Part shown: piece after piece, positions 16,660 through 27,875 of the stretch | Numbering within the stretch: position 1 is the stretch's first letter | How the letters are laid out: each line of letters starts with the position of its first letter | Assembly (NCBI GenBank): GCA_020342235.1 | Contig: CP073216.1 | Location: 1-64,000, forward strand | Direction: 5' to 3' | DNA: 64,000 nucleotides | From: Saccharomycopsis phalli | Lineage: Eukaryota; Ascomycota; Saccharomycetes; Ascoideales; Saccharomycopsidaceae | The notes under the pieces: model-generated | What the model saw: only the letters and a program-made list of their open reading frames with translations | Told to the model about the DNA's origin: nothing | The model's database searches: none | Position numbers and translations under genes: made by a program

Positions 16660-18519
16660 ATGGACCTGGGTAACCGAGAAATAGATCTGGCGTCACGGCT
16701 TCAGTCATCAAAGTCATATCTCTATACTTCAGTGATTCAAGATTTCTTGGGTACCGAGGCCTCAGTGGTAATATCCAAGCTCTTGTCATGTGACAGACTT
16801 ACTGTCCGAGAGTTGGTACAAAAGACCAAACTTAGTCGAAAGAAGGTCAAGGCAGTGCTCCTTACGTTAGTGCAGCTTCATTGTGTGACCTATTTTCTGC
16901 AGGACCCAAAGTCTGTCTACTATTTTTTAAATGAGGAGGGGGTGTTGTTATTACTATACTCAGGCGAGATTCTGACCTTGATCAAGCTGCGGTACGCCGA
17001 CGACCAGTATCCACAGATCATCCAGGCTTTTTTGAAATATGGCAACTTGACCTTGCAGGATTATATGAGTTCGATGGGAGAGTCGGATTTGAACGTGGAA
17101 AAAAAGTTTGTGGAGCTTATTGACGAGGGGTTCTTGGTGCCGATCCAGGGACCGCTTGAGTTCCAGCAACGGTACGAATTGTTCCACCAGTTGTATGAAA
17201 AAAACTACCGGCAATTCCCGCGGGGCCAGACCATTAGTGAGATTAAGAAGAAGAGAGAAGTCAAGTTGCAGACAGAGAAGGAGTACAACCAGGTGTTCCA
17301 AATCAACTACCAAGACATTTATGAGTCCAATGGCAATGCTACGCTCAGCAACTTCAACAGCTTCAAGGTAAACAGCATTGATGTCAGTCTCAAACATATT
17401 AAGCCGACTGTACTGTTTAAGATCTCGTTGAACCGGGTGTTGAAGAGTTTCCGCACCAGAGCGTTGCTGAAACTTGTGAACCAGAGACTCGGAGCTGTCA
17501 CTGCAAAAATCTACGAGAAAATCTTGCTCAAGCTCGAGAAAAACTCGCCTGACTGCTCGATGTACTCTCTCTATTTCAGCGATAAGTACATTGCCATCAA
17601 TAGTCAAATGGAGGAAGTTGGTGCCACGGAGTTATTGACGAAAAGTGCGTCGCAATACACAAAATTTGTCAAGGACATTGAGGCAGACACAAAGTTGTGC
17701 ACGACGCTCTATGAGACGTCGCGGCTTATTTCTGGAATTGATATTGACAAGTCGATCAGCTTCAACACGTTGAAGAGACTGGCGAACGGGTCGGGCGGGC
17801 ACGTTGGGAAGAAGGTAAAGCTAGAGGACGGGCTAAATGTGATTGGTGATGAAGAGGAGGAAGAAGTGGACGATGAAGAGGACGACGATCAGAACTCGGA
17901 ACTCAAGGTTTTGCGGCAGCATTTTGAGATGATGGTCAACAATCCGGTTCCTTTTCTTCAGGTCAAGCCGAATGGCAGTTACTATGTTCCGTTTGCAGAC
18001 TTGACACGGCACTTGAAGAGCTATACATACATGTACTTGGTGAAGGCGGTGCTTAGCTTGAACGAGTTCAAGGTGCTCAATTGTATAATTAGCGAGAAGT
18101 TGGTGGATGAGAAGACGTTGATCAACTCGACGCTTCTCCACGAGAGTCAGTTGCGGGTTGCGGTGAACCGGCTCTTTAAGATCCAGGCAATTGAGGTCCA
18201 GGAGATCCCCAAGACGCTTGATCGGCAGGCGAATCGGTCGGTGTTTGCGTACCGGCTCAACTCCAAGAGCGCGTATGCGTTGATTGACGCCAATTTGTTG
18301 AACGAGATGGCGATTTTGTTGAACAACTTGCGGGAGTTGAAGGTGAAGAACAAGTTGTTGCTCAGCAAGGTGAAGAGAGAGGATATCAAGGGGCGGGAGG
18401 CGGAGTTGTTGTTGTCTAATGAGTTGAACCAGTTGAAGTGGATCAATGAGAAGGAGTTGAACTGTATTGGGCGGATCCAGCGGGTTAGAAGTATATGGGA
18501 GGTGTTTGCCCTTTTTTAG
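16660..18519 (+). CDS. RPC82: RNA polymerase III subunit C82
   Basis: A 619-aa protein from ATG 16660 (MDLGNREIDLASRLQ). The open frame reaches back to 16525 but that extension overlaps the divergent promoter. C82 (human RPC3) carries extended winged-helix domains and, with C34 and C31, opens the promoter and contacts TFIIIB. Seen here: an N-terminal winged helix (LTVRELVQKTKLSRKKVKAVL), further HTH blocks, and an acidic insert at about residues 396-412 (EEEEEVDDEEDDD). The C-terminal coiled coil (LLNNLRELKVKNKLLLSKV) is standard for the family. Length is normal. Confidence 0.9.
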   Translation: MDLGNREIDLASRLQSSKSYLYTSVIQDFLGTEASVVISKLLSCDRLTVRELVQKTKLSRKKVKAVLLTLVQLHCVTYFLQDPKSVYYFLNEEGVLLLLYSGEILTLIKLRYADDQYPQIIQAFLKYGNLTLQDYMSSMGESDLNVEKKFVELIDEGFLVPIQGPLEFQQRYELFHQLYEKNYRQFPRGQTISEIKKKREVKLQTEKEYNQVFQINYQDIYESNGNATLSNFNSFKVNSIDVSLKHIKPTVLFKISLNRVLKSFRTRALLKLVNQRLGAVTAKIYEKILLKLEKNSPDCSMYSLYFSDKYIAINSQMEEVGATELLTKSASQYTKFVKDIEADTKLCTTLYETSRLISGIDIDKSISFNTLKRLANGSGGHVGKKVKLEDGLNVIGDEEEEEVDDEEDDDQNSELKVLRQHFEMMVNNPVPFLQVKPNGSYYVPFADLTRHLKSYTYMYLVKAVLSLNEFKVLNCIISEKLVDEKTLINSTLLHESQLRVAVNRLFKIQAIEVQEIPKTLDRQANRSVFAYRLNSKSAYALIDANLLNEMAILLNNLRELKVKNKLLLSKVKREDIKGREAELLLSNELNQLKWINEKELNCIGRIQRVRSIWEVFALF

Positions 18520-19393
18520 GCCATGATAGATGTTTCTCTGGGGTGCGATATATATTTCCATTTGTATGTGTGATGTATGTTTCCTAGGTTGTGATGTATG
18601 TTTCCCACAGTGTAATAAGCCCCTAAGGGAGGTTGCTACTTTACCGTCTATGATTAGGATGGCGCGGCTAAGTATTTGTCAGAAGTAGCTCTGGAAAATA
18701 AAATTACAGTTGGTGTTTGTACTATAGAGAAGGAATCTACGAGTCTTTTAAGCCTCGTCTTGTTTGCAAAGAAAGACGGGCTTGACTGGTGAAGGATATA
18801 CCTTTGACTAGGAAATTGGGTCAAAAAGCAAGTATAAAACACAAAGACAAAGAACAAAGAAAAGTAAGTTTCAAGGAAAGAAAGGAAGATCTTGCCATGG
18901 ACCAGAGGTCATGAGACAACGCGGTTTTATTGTGGGGAGAAAATGGGCCTGGCCAGACCATTTCCTACCGATGGTAAACAGAATTTCAGGGCAACTCTTT
19001 CTTCTTCTTCACTACAAAGCTATACGAAAGACCATATTGTTATGAAAAGGGAGCGGTATTGGCTAGGATAATATCATTGTGACAAATGCTTAAACAGGAC
19101 GAAGTTGTAGAAAGGGAATCGACTGGGTAGGACCATTGCTGTTGTCATGGGAGTTTGGATCAGCCATTATGGAGCCGAAAAGTAAAATTTCTGCGTCTAT
19201 TTCACCTACGAGTGATGTGTTTCCTACTGTGACACATTTTCTACTGCGTGATACGATCTCTGTAGAGTGAATCTGTGTAGAGTGAATCTGTGTAGAGTGA
19301 CACATCCCTTGGTCTACTTGCTCACGTGGACAGTGCGCCTGCTCACGTGTACAGCTACATGACGATTCCCTGCTGTGTAATATACAAATTCTA
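18520..19393. other. Convergent intergenic region with short repeats
   Basis: Between the ends of RPC82 and SWI1. It contains three copies of a 17-bp unit around GTAGAGTGAATCTGT (19260-19305) and two TCACGTG motifs near 19324 and 19346. A 108-codon minus-strand frame across these repeats is not credible. Confidence 0.45.
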
Positions 19394-21015
19394 TCACGAT
19401 TGAGAATACTCTTCAATTAAATATTCGTGGACCTTCGTAGAGTAGTGCGCGACCTTGAGAATCTCCTTCAATATCGTGCCATCCATAGTCTGCGCCAAGA
19501 GGCTTCCCAAGATTGTGTTCAGCGCAGGAAACACCTTTGGGAGCTCGACCAACTTTGCCATCTGGTCTTTGCTGGCGTCCGAATCAAGCGAGCGGAACGT
19601 CTTGCTGAGCAAGATGTTGAGCATCGAGAAGCACCGCCTGGAAATGAGCGCCAAGAACTCCTTGCCAGGCTCGTTTCTGTTGCTGCCGGCGAAAATAAAC
19701 CCCATGCGCAACAAGTTAGAGCCAATGGACTCTTGGCTGCACAACCAGTTCAACGCGAGGTTCGGCTCGCCCGGCAAGCTCACTGGAATCATTTTGCTGA
19801 GCAAGTTGCCAGCCAAGAGCGCCTGGAGAATCGCAGCCGCACGTTCCTCGACCTCCAACGTGCCGCTGATTTGCGTGTTAAAGGGCAACGCGCTGAGGAA
19901 AAACCCAAAGAGCCGTTCCAACAACTTGCCGGACTTGGGCGACTCGTGCAAATAGAGCCGGGTCAACTCGAACGTGATATTCTCCTCAAGCTCCTGGTTC
20001 TCGGCCACGAGCCCCAACCCCTCAAAAAACGCGTCGTCGTGAAGCTGGTCGTCTTCATCCTCGTCCTCCTTTGTGTCGTCGCCCGAGGTGTTGGCCTTGA
20101 ACGCGTTGAACGTCTTGAACGCCTTGTTTGGCTTTTTGTACACCCCCGTCACCACGCACTTGATCAAGAAGCGGTTTTCGGGGCAGTTGGCCAAGATCTT
20201 GGTGAGCATATCAATGGCATATGTCTCGTACTTTTGCACCCCCGGGAAAAACTCCAGAATTAAGCTTGAGGTGCTGTCCTTGGCGTGGTTTGTCGGTCCG
20301 GCAAACTGGAGCGCCAAAAGCACCACGCAGAGCGCGTCATTGAAGCTGGTCAACTTGATCGTCTGGCCGATGTTCATCAACACCATGAGACAGTCCTTGA
20401 GGAGGATCATCTTCCGGCGGGAGTACATGAACTTGCTGTCAAACGCAAAGCAGCTAAAGAGCAACTTGAACACGAACCGCTTGAGGTAGTGGTTCCGGTC
20501 CATGAACGGCCGGTTGCCCTCGGAAAACGACAAGTTGCGGAGGGTCATGGAGATGGTCACGAGCTGGTCCACCAACATGATCTGGTAGTTCTCTGCAGAC
20601 CGCATGCTGGCGTCGCTGAACGGGCAGTCAATCTCCTGATGTATGTCGACTAACATGTCAATGTACGGCGGCAATCCAAACTTTTCCACCCGGCGCAAGA
20701 AGCGGTACTGCTCGTACTCCGGGGCCAGGTCGAACTTGAACAATTTGTACCGCTTGATGTAGTCGTCAAACATCTGCAACGAAGGCACCTCGTGCTTTGG
20801 CGACGAAGGCACCTCGCTGCGGCTGTCTGGTTTCAAGTCCCCGGTGAAACTGTCAATGGTGAATTGCAAGTCTCCCCCATGGTGTCCCGCGGTGTGCCGC
20901 GCAAACACCCCGTCTATTGCGTCGTGGTAGTACTTGTCGTATGTCGTCACGCGGTCGTAGTTGGCCACTGCAATGCTCCTTGGCTTGCGGCGTGGCTTTG
21001 TCACTTTGTGTGTGT

Positions 21016-21052
<37 letters not shown>

Positions 21053-22579
21053 ACTGCCACTGCCACTGCCGCTGTTGCTATCGCTACCGCTGCCGCTGCT
21101 ACCGCCGTTGCTACTGCCATCGCTACCATCGGCAGCATCGTTATAAATCAACTCATCCAACACAAACAATCCCAACTCACACACCCGGTCCACAAGCTCA
21201 GGACAGTCCCGCAACACTATCTCCGACCGGTGGTCCGCACTAATCACAAGCAACATATTCAACATGTTGTTAATCTCACTGAGCGAGTCGCTCTGAAGCG
21301 CCATCATCAACGCATGGATGCTCAAGTGGCCAATCTCAGGCGGAAACAAGTAGCTCGGTTTCAACGACTCCATCTGCTCACCCCCTACCAACGTCTTCTT
21401 CAACGGATGTCCCGCATGAAGCCCCGAGTACGACCGCACAGTGGGCTCATACTTGCGAATGTACAAGGGATCTGTGCTGTTTGCATCGCCGTTTGCCACA
21501 TCAGGTGATGCCTTGGCAGGGAGCGGCGAGTTGCTTGCCGATTGTGGTAATGTCGGTTTCGGGCCCACGGACCCGCCAACTGATCCACCAACTGATCCAC
21601 CAACTGATCCGCCAACTGATCCGCCAACTGATCCACCAGAGGATCCACCAGTTGACTGGGCAGTTACCGGCTGCAGCCCGCCAACCGAAGGCGGGCGCGT
21701 CTGTGGCTGCTGGCGCTGCATTTCCTGTAGCTTCTGCTGCTTGTTAAATTCGAGCCGCTGTGCGCCCTCGGGGGTCTTTAAATACAACTCAAAGCTCTGC
21801 AAGTATTCCAGGTAAATGTTAAACAACTGCGACGACACTGCAGCCATGTTTGCAGGCGAGGCGCCGAGGTTGAGCCGTTGGCACACTGCAGGCCACATGT
21901 TGCCGCTACATACAGCCTGGAACCCGCCCATTCGACTGACTATAAAGTACAAGACGAACATGTTGACGTCCTTGCCGTTGACCTTGGTGAAGGCGCTATC
22001 AAACTTCTTGTTCTGGCCTTCCAAATACTGCCCGAGCGTGGTCTTGAACAACTCAGTCTGGATCTGCAACGTCTGCTTCTTCTTCAAGGCGTCGTTGCTC
22101 GCGTCTGCAGACGGACTGCCTTTGAGCTCCTGGTTGCTGCCTAGCTGCACGCTGCCCTCGGGCGCGTTGGGCTTATTATCTGCCGGGAACTCGTCGCTGT
22201 TCCGCACTGGCTGACCCGCACGACGCGCCGCCTGGGGGTTTTGCAACTGCTGCTGAAGCAGGTACATCAACTGCGAGTACTGCTGCTGCGCACGCTGGAA
22301 CTCCATTTGTAACTGCTGGACTGCAGGGCTGTCGCCGCCCAGGGCTCGATTCTTTTGTATCAGCTCGCGAATAAACCTCATCTTGGCTTCCAATTGCTGC
22401 TTCATGGCGATGTCGTTTGGGTTGGCGTACTGCCGCATGCTAGCCGGGTTCTGGATCCCGTTACCCTTCTGACTCTGACTGTCCATTGCCAACTGTTTGT
22501 AATACTCTTGGAGCAAGGCACACACTGATTCAATGAACGCGTACTTTTGGATAATGGGTAGTTGAGGTTGTTTTCTCAT
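19394..22579 (-). CDS. SWI1: SWI/SNF subunit Swi1 (ARID protein)
   Basis: A 1061-aa protein. An ARID DNA-binding domain lies at about residues 175-270 (FKTTLGQYLEGQ, FVLYFIVSRMGGF, WPAVCQRLNL). It is preceded by a Gln-rich stretch (QQQYSQLMYLLQQQLQNPQ). A (GGSV)n run follows, encoded by a 12-bp minisatellite at 21570-21650. A Ser/Gly/Asn-rich run (near 21005-21125) precedes the conserved C-terminal armadillo-like region. Swi1 is a core subunit of the SWI/SNF chromatin remodeller. Low-complexity lengths probably vary between strains. The start at 22579 is the first in-frame Met; MDSQSQKG at residue 32 is an alternative. Confidence 0.88.
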
Positions 22580-22850
22580 GCGGCGGTAGGGTAAGTTCTA
22601 GAGGTTGCCCGCCACACCTTGTTGCCAGGGGAGACCTCAATGGCAAGACTACATTGCAGCGGTTTCCGCCATCACAATAATATATACATGTATATATATT
22701 AGCATCATCAAATGAGACCCAGGGCGGCTGCCTAGCATGCCTGTCTGTGTGGCGCTGCGCCGCTATGCGCACCACAGTAACTGATCAGTTCTCCGACATT
22801 GATGTATAAATAGCGCCCCTCAGATCCGTCACCGCAATTTTCGGCTACAA

Positions 22851-23684
22851 ATGAACACCACCCACGCAAAGAACTTGGGTCCCTTGCCACGGCCCACCCC
22901 TCTGCCAAAAAGCCACGTCTTTGACTTGTTCTCCCTCAAGGGAAAGGTCGCCTCAATCACCGGCTCAGGCGGCGGCATTGGATATGCGGTAGCCGAGGCG
23001 TTTGCTCAGGCAGGCGCCGATGTAGCCATCTGGTACAATTCGAACCCCCAAGCGCTTGAGCGTGCGCAGCTACTCGGCGAGACGTACGGGGTGAAGGTGA
23101 AGGCGTATGCGTGTGCAGTCACCGACGAAGGCGCGGTGAAGGAGACGATTGCGCAACAGATCCGGGACTTTGGCAAGATTGATGTGTTTGTGGCCAACGC
23201 AGGGGTCGCTTGGACCGAGGGCGACGTGGTGGATGCCGACGCTACCGGTGCGTTCAACCGCGTCATGGACGTCAACGTCAGCGGGGTGTACTACGCCTCA
23301 AAATACGTGGGGCAGCACTTCCGCAAGCAGGGTGCCGGCTCGTTTATCGTGACTGCATCCATCAGCGCACACATTGTGAACATCCCACAGTCCCAGGCGG
23401 TGTATAACGCCTCCAAGGCTGCGGTGTTGCAATACGCCAAGTCCTTGGCAGTTGAGTGGTCCGGTTTTGCCAGGGTCAACACAATCAGTCCGGGCTACAT
23501 CAACACCGACATCACTGCGTTTGCGGACGACGACTTGAAGCGGCTGTGGTGGGCGTTGACGCCGCTCGGGCGCGAGGGCAGTCCTCAGGAGTTGGTGGGG
23601 GCGTACTTGTACTTGGCGTCCGACGCCAGCACGTATACCACCGGCAGCGACATTGTGGTGGACGGAGGGTACACTTTGGTATAG
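22851..23684 (+). CDS. SOU1: SOU1-like sorbose reductase (short-chain dehydrogenase)
   Basis: A 277-aa classical SDR. The cofactor motif TGSGGGIG is at about residues 37-44, NAGV in the central strand, and the catalytic Ser in TASIS. YNASK provides Tyr and Lys, and the family end DGGYT is present. Wording and length match Candida Sou1/Sou2 and the related NADPH carbonyl reductases, which reduce L-sorbose or fructose to hexitols. Paralog choice is uncertain. It is divergent from SWI1 across 271 bp, with TATAAATAG at 22804-22812. Confidence 0.83.
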   Translation: MNTTHAKNLGPLPRPTPLPKSHVFDLFSLKGKVASITGSGGGIGYAVAEAFAQAGADVAIWYNSNPQALERAQLLGETYGVKVKAYACAVTDEGAVKETIAQQIRDFGKIDVFVANAGVAWTEGDVVDADATGAFNRVMDVNVSGVYYASKYVGQHFRKQGAGSFIVTASISAHIVNIPQSQAVYNASKAAVLQYAKSLAVEWSGFARVNTISPGYINTDITAFADDDLKRLWWALTPLGREGSPQELVGAYLYLASDASTYTTGSDIVVDGGYTLV

Positions 23685-24108
23685 ACAAATAACATGGCGT
23701 TAATATATGCAACTGTAGTCGGGCTGTCTCAAAAGTCCATTTTGAGCGAGCCGGAGCATGCACGGAACACTGCGAATCATTGCCATCTATCCGAAATAGG
23801 AACGCATTGAGGTAGTTTTCGGGGCGTGATGTGTTACATTTGCCACTCAGTGCATTGTGGCTAGGTGTGGGTGCTGCCTATTTTTCCTTGAGTTTCCTTT
23901 TCAAACTCCTGGCGCTTCACTGCCTTGGGCATTTCGTTGCGCCCCCGCACTCTTTTCATTGCGCTCTGCACTCTTTTCATTGCGCTCTGCACTTTTCATT
24001 GCGCACTGCACTTTTCATTGCGCACTCCGCTCTGTGGCACATTTGCGCGGGGTCAATGCAACACGAATTATAAGCGGATCCCGAGATTGGGCGGCGGAAA
24101 ATTTTGCA
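23685..24108. other. Intergenic region with 20-bp repeats before the aldo-keto reductase
   Basis: From 23938 to 24030 a unit of about 19-21 bp (CTTTTCATTGCGCTCTGCA) repeats four to five times. An open frame runs through it into the reductase from a GTG at 23857, giving a Cys/His/Phe-rich peptide that looks like translated repeat, not protein. Confidence 0.55.
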
Positions 24109-25008
24109 ATGAGCTGGTCTTCCAAAGACATCCCGGTCCAAATGCCCACCCAGCCTCCGGAGCAGCACATTCTGTCCTCCAGAGTCACAATGCCCTCCAT
24201 GGGGCTTGGAGTGTACTTGGTCCCGCCAAATATGACCAGCGACTTGGTGTACCATGCGCTAAAGTGCGGCTACAGACTCTTTGACACCGCCCAGATTTAC
24301 AAAAACGAGCAGGAAGTCAGCGAGGGCGTCATCAGGTGGATGCGGGAGGACCCTGTCCATAACCAGCGCGCCAGTGTGTACCTTGTGAGCAAAGTCTGGG
24401 ACAGCATGCAAGGCACCGTCAATACCAAGCAGTCTCTCAAGATATCCATCCGCAAAATGTGTTTACCGGGGGTCGACTACATCGACTTGTTTCTCATCCA
24501 CTCGCCAAGCACCAACAAGACCCTCAGGCTAGAGACCTATGCCGGTTTGCAAGAGGCCAGGAAATCAGGCTATGTCAAGAACATTGGCGTATCCAACTAC
24601 GGGGTCCATCACCTCCAGGAATTGTTTGAGTGGCCGGGATTGAAGTATCCTCCCATTGTAAACCAGCTCGAGCTCCATCCATGGCTCATGAGATGCGAGT
24701 TGGTCGACTTTTGCCGGAAGCACGACATCATATGCCAGGCGTACCTGCCGCTTTCAAAGGCACGCAAGTTCAACGACCCGACTCTTAATGAGATTTCCAA
24801 CAAGTATCACAAGACAAATGCCCAGATTCTCATTCGGTGGTCGATCCAGCACAACTTTGTGCCGATTTCTAAGACGATTCACCACGACCGATTGGTGTCC
24901 AACGCAGATGTGTGGGACTTTGAAATGTCGCAGGAGGATATTTGTAGGTTGGAGTTTGTGCATGATTATTTTATTACTGGGTGGGACCCGACGCTTTTTT
25001 GTGGGTAG
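24109..25008 (+). CDS. Aldo-keto reductase, YJR096W-like
   Basis: A 299-aa protein from ATG 24109 (MSWSSKDIPVQM). Tetrad residues sit in GYRLFDTAQIYKNE (Asp, Tyr), LVSKVW (Lys) and LFLIHSPS (His). IGVSNYGVHHLQEL and NQLELHPWLM shape the cofactor pocket. It follows S. cerevisiae YJR096W (xylose/arabinose reductase) block by block, including ETYAGLQEARKSG and RWSIQHNFVPISKT. Such enzymes reduce sugars and carbonyls with NADPH in the cytosol. The neighbouring SOU1-like gene is also a carbonyl/sugar reductase, so a shared polyol role is possible but not shown. Confidence 0.85.
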   Translation: MSWSSKDIPVQMPTQPPEQHILSSRVTMPSMGLGVYLVPPNMTSDLVYHALKCGYRLFDTAQIYKNEQEVSEGVIRWMREDPVHNQRASVYLVSKVWDSMQGTVNTKQSLKISIRKMCLPGVDYIDLFLIHSPSTNKTLRLETYAGLQEARKSGYVKNIGVSNYGVHHLQELFEWPGLKYPPIVNQLELHPWLMRCELVDFCRKHDIICQAYLPLSKARKFNDPTLNEISNKYHKTNAQILIRWSIQHNFVPISKTIHHDRLVSNADVWDFEMSQEDICRLEFVHDYFITGWDPTLFCG

Positions 25009-25770
25009 TGGTTGGAGGAAGACGCATATGGTGGAGTGACTTGGAACGAGACATGGATTGAGACTTGAGTTAGTTCGGGACGAGACTCATTTGGTAGTGG
25101 TGTTGCTTAGATGGTCTAGATGATATTGCTAATTGTCATTGGTCAAATATATTGACCAAATACCTTTGGCATGCCTTTAACTATACCTTAACTAACCTTA
25201 ACCATCCCTTGGCTATCTGACCAATTGTTATTGATCAAAGGTCATTGATCAAAGTTCATTGGCTAAATAATATACAATTGTCCTTGAGCACTGCTCTACA
25301 TGACGTCTTGTTCATCGTACACTGTCCATTTCTAGTTGTCTCTGCCATCGCCTCTACCCATTTCCAAACACATAGTTCTCTTTCCATTGCTCCTTTCCAT
25401 TGCTCTGTTCCATTTCCTAGCTTTTCTTTCTTTTAACTCTCATCTTCTTTCTTCCTCTCATCATATCATCCTCTTCCCCCTCTCTTCTTTCCTTTCCTCC
25501 TCTCTTCTTTCCTTTCCTCCTCTCTTCTTTCCTTTCCTCCTCTCTTCTTTCCTTTCCTCCTCTCCTTCCTACTTTTATCCTCTTCCTTCACTTTCCTTTC
25601 TTTGTCACGTTTCGTATGTCTACACCGTTTGTACTCTACCCTTTCCTTACTCATTGTCAATACATATGCTTCCTTCTGTGTCCTTACTTTAATGTTGGAT
25701 ACATAAATACACCACCTTTTGACTTTTTCCACTTCTCCCTTTGGTTCGCCCTGCTCACTTTCAAACTGCC
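25009..25770. other. Intergenic region with pyrimidine minisatellite
   Basis: 25480-25565 holds four copies of a 20-bp CTCTTCTTTCCTTTCCTCCT unit. TCATTGATCAAAG/TTCATTG repeats lie near 25230-25260. The rest is C/T-rich on + and precedes the gene at 25771. Open frames here are translated repeats. Confidence 0.5.
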
Positions 25771-26685
25771 ATGTCGGGCAAAGATCATCTCTACCCTCCT
25801 CACTGGCGTCCAGAATACACTCAGCTGGATGACGAAGAGTTGCAATACTACAGTCCCCTCGGCCATTACCCCGACCCTTGTGTCCCAGGATTAGGGCCCA
25901 GCTCTCATATTCTTGGCTCCTACCCCTCCATACCTCAAGTCAGCCTTACTTTCAACAACACCTTCCACGTCAAACCTACGGACGTGGTTTACAATTCAGA
26001 GGCCATTGACAATTCTAGAGACTTGAAAATTGACCAGGTGTATCATAGCGAGCCGGTTTACATTACAAAGTCTAACCTCCACATCAAGAGGGAGCACTTC
26101 CCATCCAACTTCTTGATTCCAACTGACAACGACGCCCGGAGAACAATTTTGACAGTAGCGAACAAAGTCGCACGTCTCGGCATCTTCCTGGCGCTTTCTA
26201 GAATCCCTCAGCACCCAAACTACAAATTTTACCTCAAATGGGTAGCTACAATCGACTGCAGCGAGAAATTCTTTGACGGCGAAGGCGCCACCAGGATCAG
26301 AAACGAGGACAAGATGTCCCGCATAAAGTTGGCCTACTTTCTCAAGTTGAACCATCTCTTTGACACGTCTTCACAGGGCAAATACGAGATGATTACTCTT
26401 ATTCTGCAGATTGAAACAGTAATTTCTACTGTGGCCCTGGACTTGGGCATTCCGCTCTACTTGGTACCTGTGCCTCATGGCGAAAAGAAACCTCAGCAGG
26501 TCCATACATGGAGAGGCAAACCATGGGAAATTCAAAGCAGAGTCACCTACTGTGTTCAGCAGGTTCTTTATCCATATCTACCCTACTCTGCGCCAGTGAC
26601 GTTTGTGATAATCGCACGGTACGCTTACTATATAGCCCAGGTGAATAAGCGCAACTCCAAAAGATACAGTAACCCAGAACAATAA
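25771..26685 (+). CDS. Conserved-looking protein of unknown function
   Basis: A 304-aa protein from ATG 25771 (MSGKDHLYPPHW). The first 60 residues are Pro/Tyr-rich. A globular, helix-rich part follows from about residue 110 (FLIPTDNDARRTILTVANKVARLGIF, NYKFYLKWVATIDCSEKFF, LILQIETVISTVALDLGIPLYL). There is no signal peptide and no motif that I can name. It ends in a basic tail. Composition and unbroken length support a real gene. A distant mitochondrial or regulatory function cannot be judged from the sequence. Confidence 0.6.
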   Translation: MSGKDHLYPPHWRPEYTQLDDEELQYYSPLGHYPDPCVPGLGPSSHILGSYPSIPQVSLTFNNTFHVKPTDVVYNSEAIDNSRDLKIDQVYHSEPVYITKSNLHIKREHFPSNFLIPTDNDARRTILTVANKVARLGIFLALSRIPQHPNYKFYLKWVATIDCSEKFFDGEGATRIRNEDKMSRIKLAYFLKLNHLFDTSSQGKYEMITLILQIETVISTVALDLGIPLYLVPVPHGEKKPQQVHTWRGKPWEIQSRVTYCVQQVLYPYLPYSAPVTFVIIARYAYYIAQVNKRNSKRYSNPEQ

Positions 26686-27159
26686 ATGGCAACTTGGAGT
26701 CTTGTAAGAATAGTATTCTGTGCACATGTAAACATGCTTAAAAGCATAAGTGATTCTGCAGCAAGTCATACAAATCTTCTAATTCGCCAAGTGCTTCACA
26801 GCGAGCTTGATCCACAAGACCTCAATTCCATTACAATTATATTCTTGTAATATAGCAATTAATATATGGGTTTGTTAAATGACTAAGGTATATTTGCTTG
26901 ACTTAACTTGAAAAAGAAGGTTCATTCTCGGTAGAAAGATAACTGGCAGTACCTTTTTACAAGAGATTCGACCAGAAGAAAGGTCTAAGATAAATAAAGT
27001 CACAAAGCAAAAATTACTCTCTTACAATACTGGCTTGTCTATACAATACTGATTTGTCTATACAACAAAATGCCTACTCATTGTTTGTAAAATCTAAAGC
27101 CATGAGGTGCTCTGGCACTAAACAAAACACTTATTAATTCATGCAATACTATACAACTG
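26686..27159. other. Convergent intergenic region
   Basis: 3' flanks of the 25771 gene and ISA1. AT-rich, with a doubled ACAATACTGATTTGTCTAT-like unit at 27025-27065 and nothing else recognised. Confidence 0.4.
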
Positions 27160-27816
27160 TCATACCATAAAAGACTCGCCACATCCACACGACCCTTTGG
27201 AGTTTGGGTTTTTGAACACAAACCGGCTGGAGACCTTATCATCTATATAATCCATTTCCGACCCAATAATGCTAAACAACGCCTTCGAATCTATCAAAAC
27301 CAGTATATTGTCATTAACCTTCACCACCTCATCGAACTTTTCGGGCTTTTCTACATACTCAAAATGGTACGATAACCCAGAACACCCTCGGTTCTTGACC
27401 CCAATACGGATCAACTTTGGCACCGGCAGATCTAGCAAGCCTTGCAAATGTTGTACCGCATTCGGCGTAAGGGTTATTAGCGCCTTCCGTGGCTTCAACT
27501 GTCTTCTGCGGCGAGGTTTGTCCAGATCTGCTGTTGGAGCTGCTTCACTGACCACTTTCACAGACTTTTCAGCCGGTTCTTTTGTGAGTCTTCTTAGCGC
27601 TCTGCGCCGCGGCATGCTATGTTTTCTCCATCCATTTTCATCGCTTTGCAACTGGTTGGGCTCAACACTATTCAAAGAGACATAACTCAAAGGCACGTCA
27701 ACTTCTCTTGGAACCGTTTGCAAGAATCTCTTGGAACTCTTTGACGAATCTGACAAAAGCCTCTTGAAGAAAACTTGTGTGCCTGGACGAGCCATCATCA
27801 AACCTCGGTTCATCAT
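27160..27816 (-). CDS. ISA1: Mitochondrial A-type Fe-S assembly protein Isa1
   Basis: A 218-aa protein from the Met at 27816 (MMNRGLMMARPG), whose basic N terminus suits a mitochondrial presequence. The open frame extends to 27912, but a TATAAAA on the minus strand at about 27850-27860 lies between, so the longer start is unlikely; MMARPG six residues further in is an alternative. The A-type domain fills the C-terminal 110 residues, with VKNRGCSGLSYHFEYV, DSKALFSIIGSEMDYIDD and the paired cysteines in GSCGCGESF. Isa1 works with Isa2 and Iba57 to make 4Fe-4S clusters in the matrix, for clients such as aconitase, which is also in this window. Confidence 0.88.
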   Translation of the reverse strand: MMNRGLMMARPGTQVFFKRLLSDSSKSSKRFLQTVPREVDVPLSYVSLNSVEPNQLQSDENGWRKHSMPRRRALRRLTKEPAEKSVKVVSEAAPTADLDKPRRRRQLKPRKALITLTPNAVQHLQGLLDLPVPKLIRIGVKNRGCSGLSYHFEYVEKPEKFDEVVKVNDNILVLIDSKALFSIIGSEMDYIDDKVSSRFVFKNPNSKGSCGCGESFMV

Positions 27817-27867
27817 CTTGCCTTGTAAAAGCATGCATTTGAAATCAAGATTATATAAAACCCGTTC

Positions 27868-27875
27868 ACACGTGA
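27868..27875. promoter_or_regulatory. Cbf1-type site upstream of ISA1
   Basis: GTCACGTG on the minus strand (CACGTGAC on +) just upstream of the TATA element. Predicted. Confidence 0.4.

Noticed and set aside
19090-19416. 108-codon minus-strand ORF
   Set aside because: Crosses the 17-bp repeat and overlaps the end of SWI1; no recognisable protein character.
20792-21508. Plus-strand frames over SWI1, including poly-Cys and poly-Leu peptides
   Set aside because: Shadows of the SWI1 low-complexity codons on the other strand.
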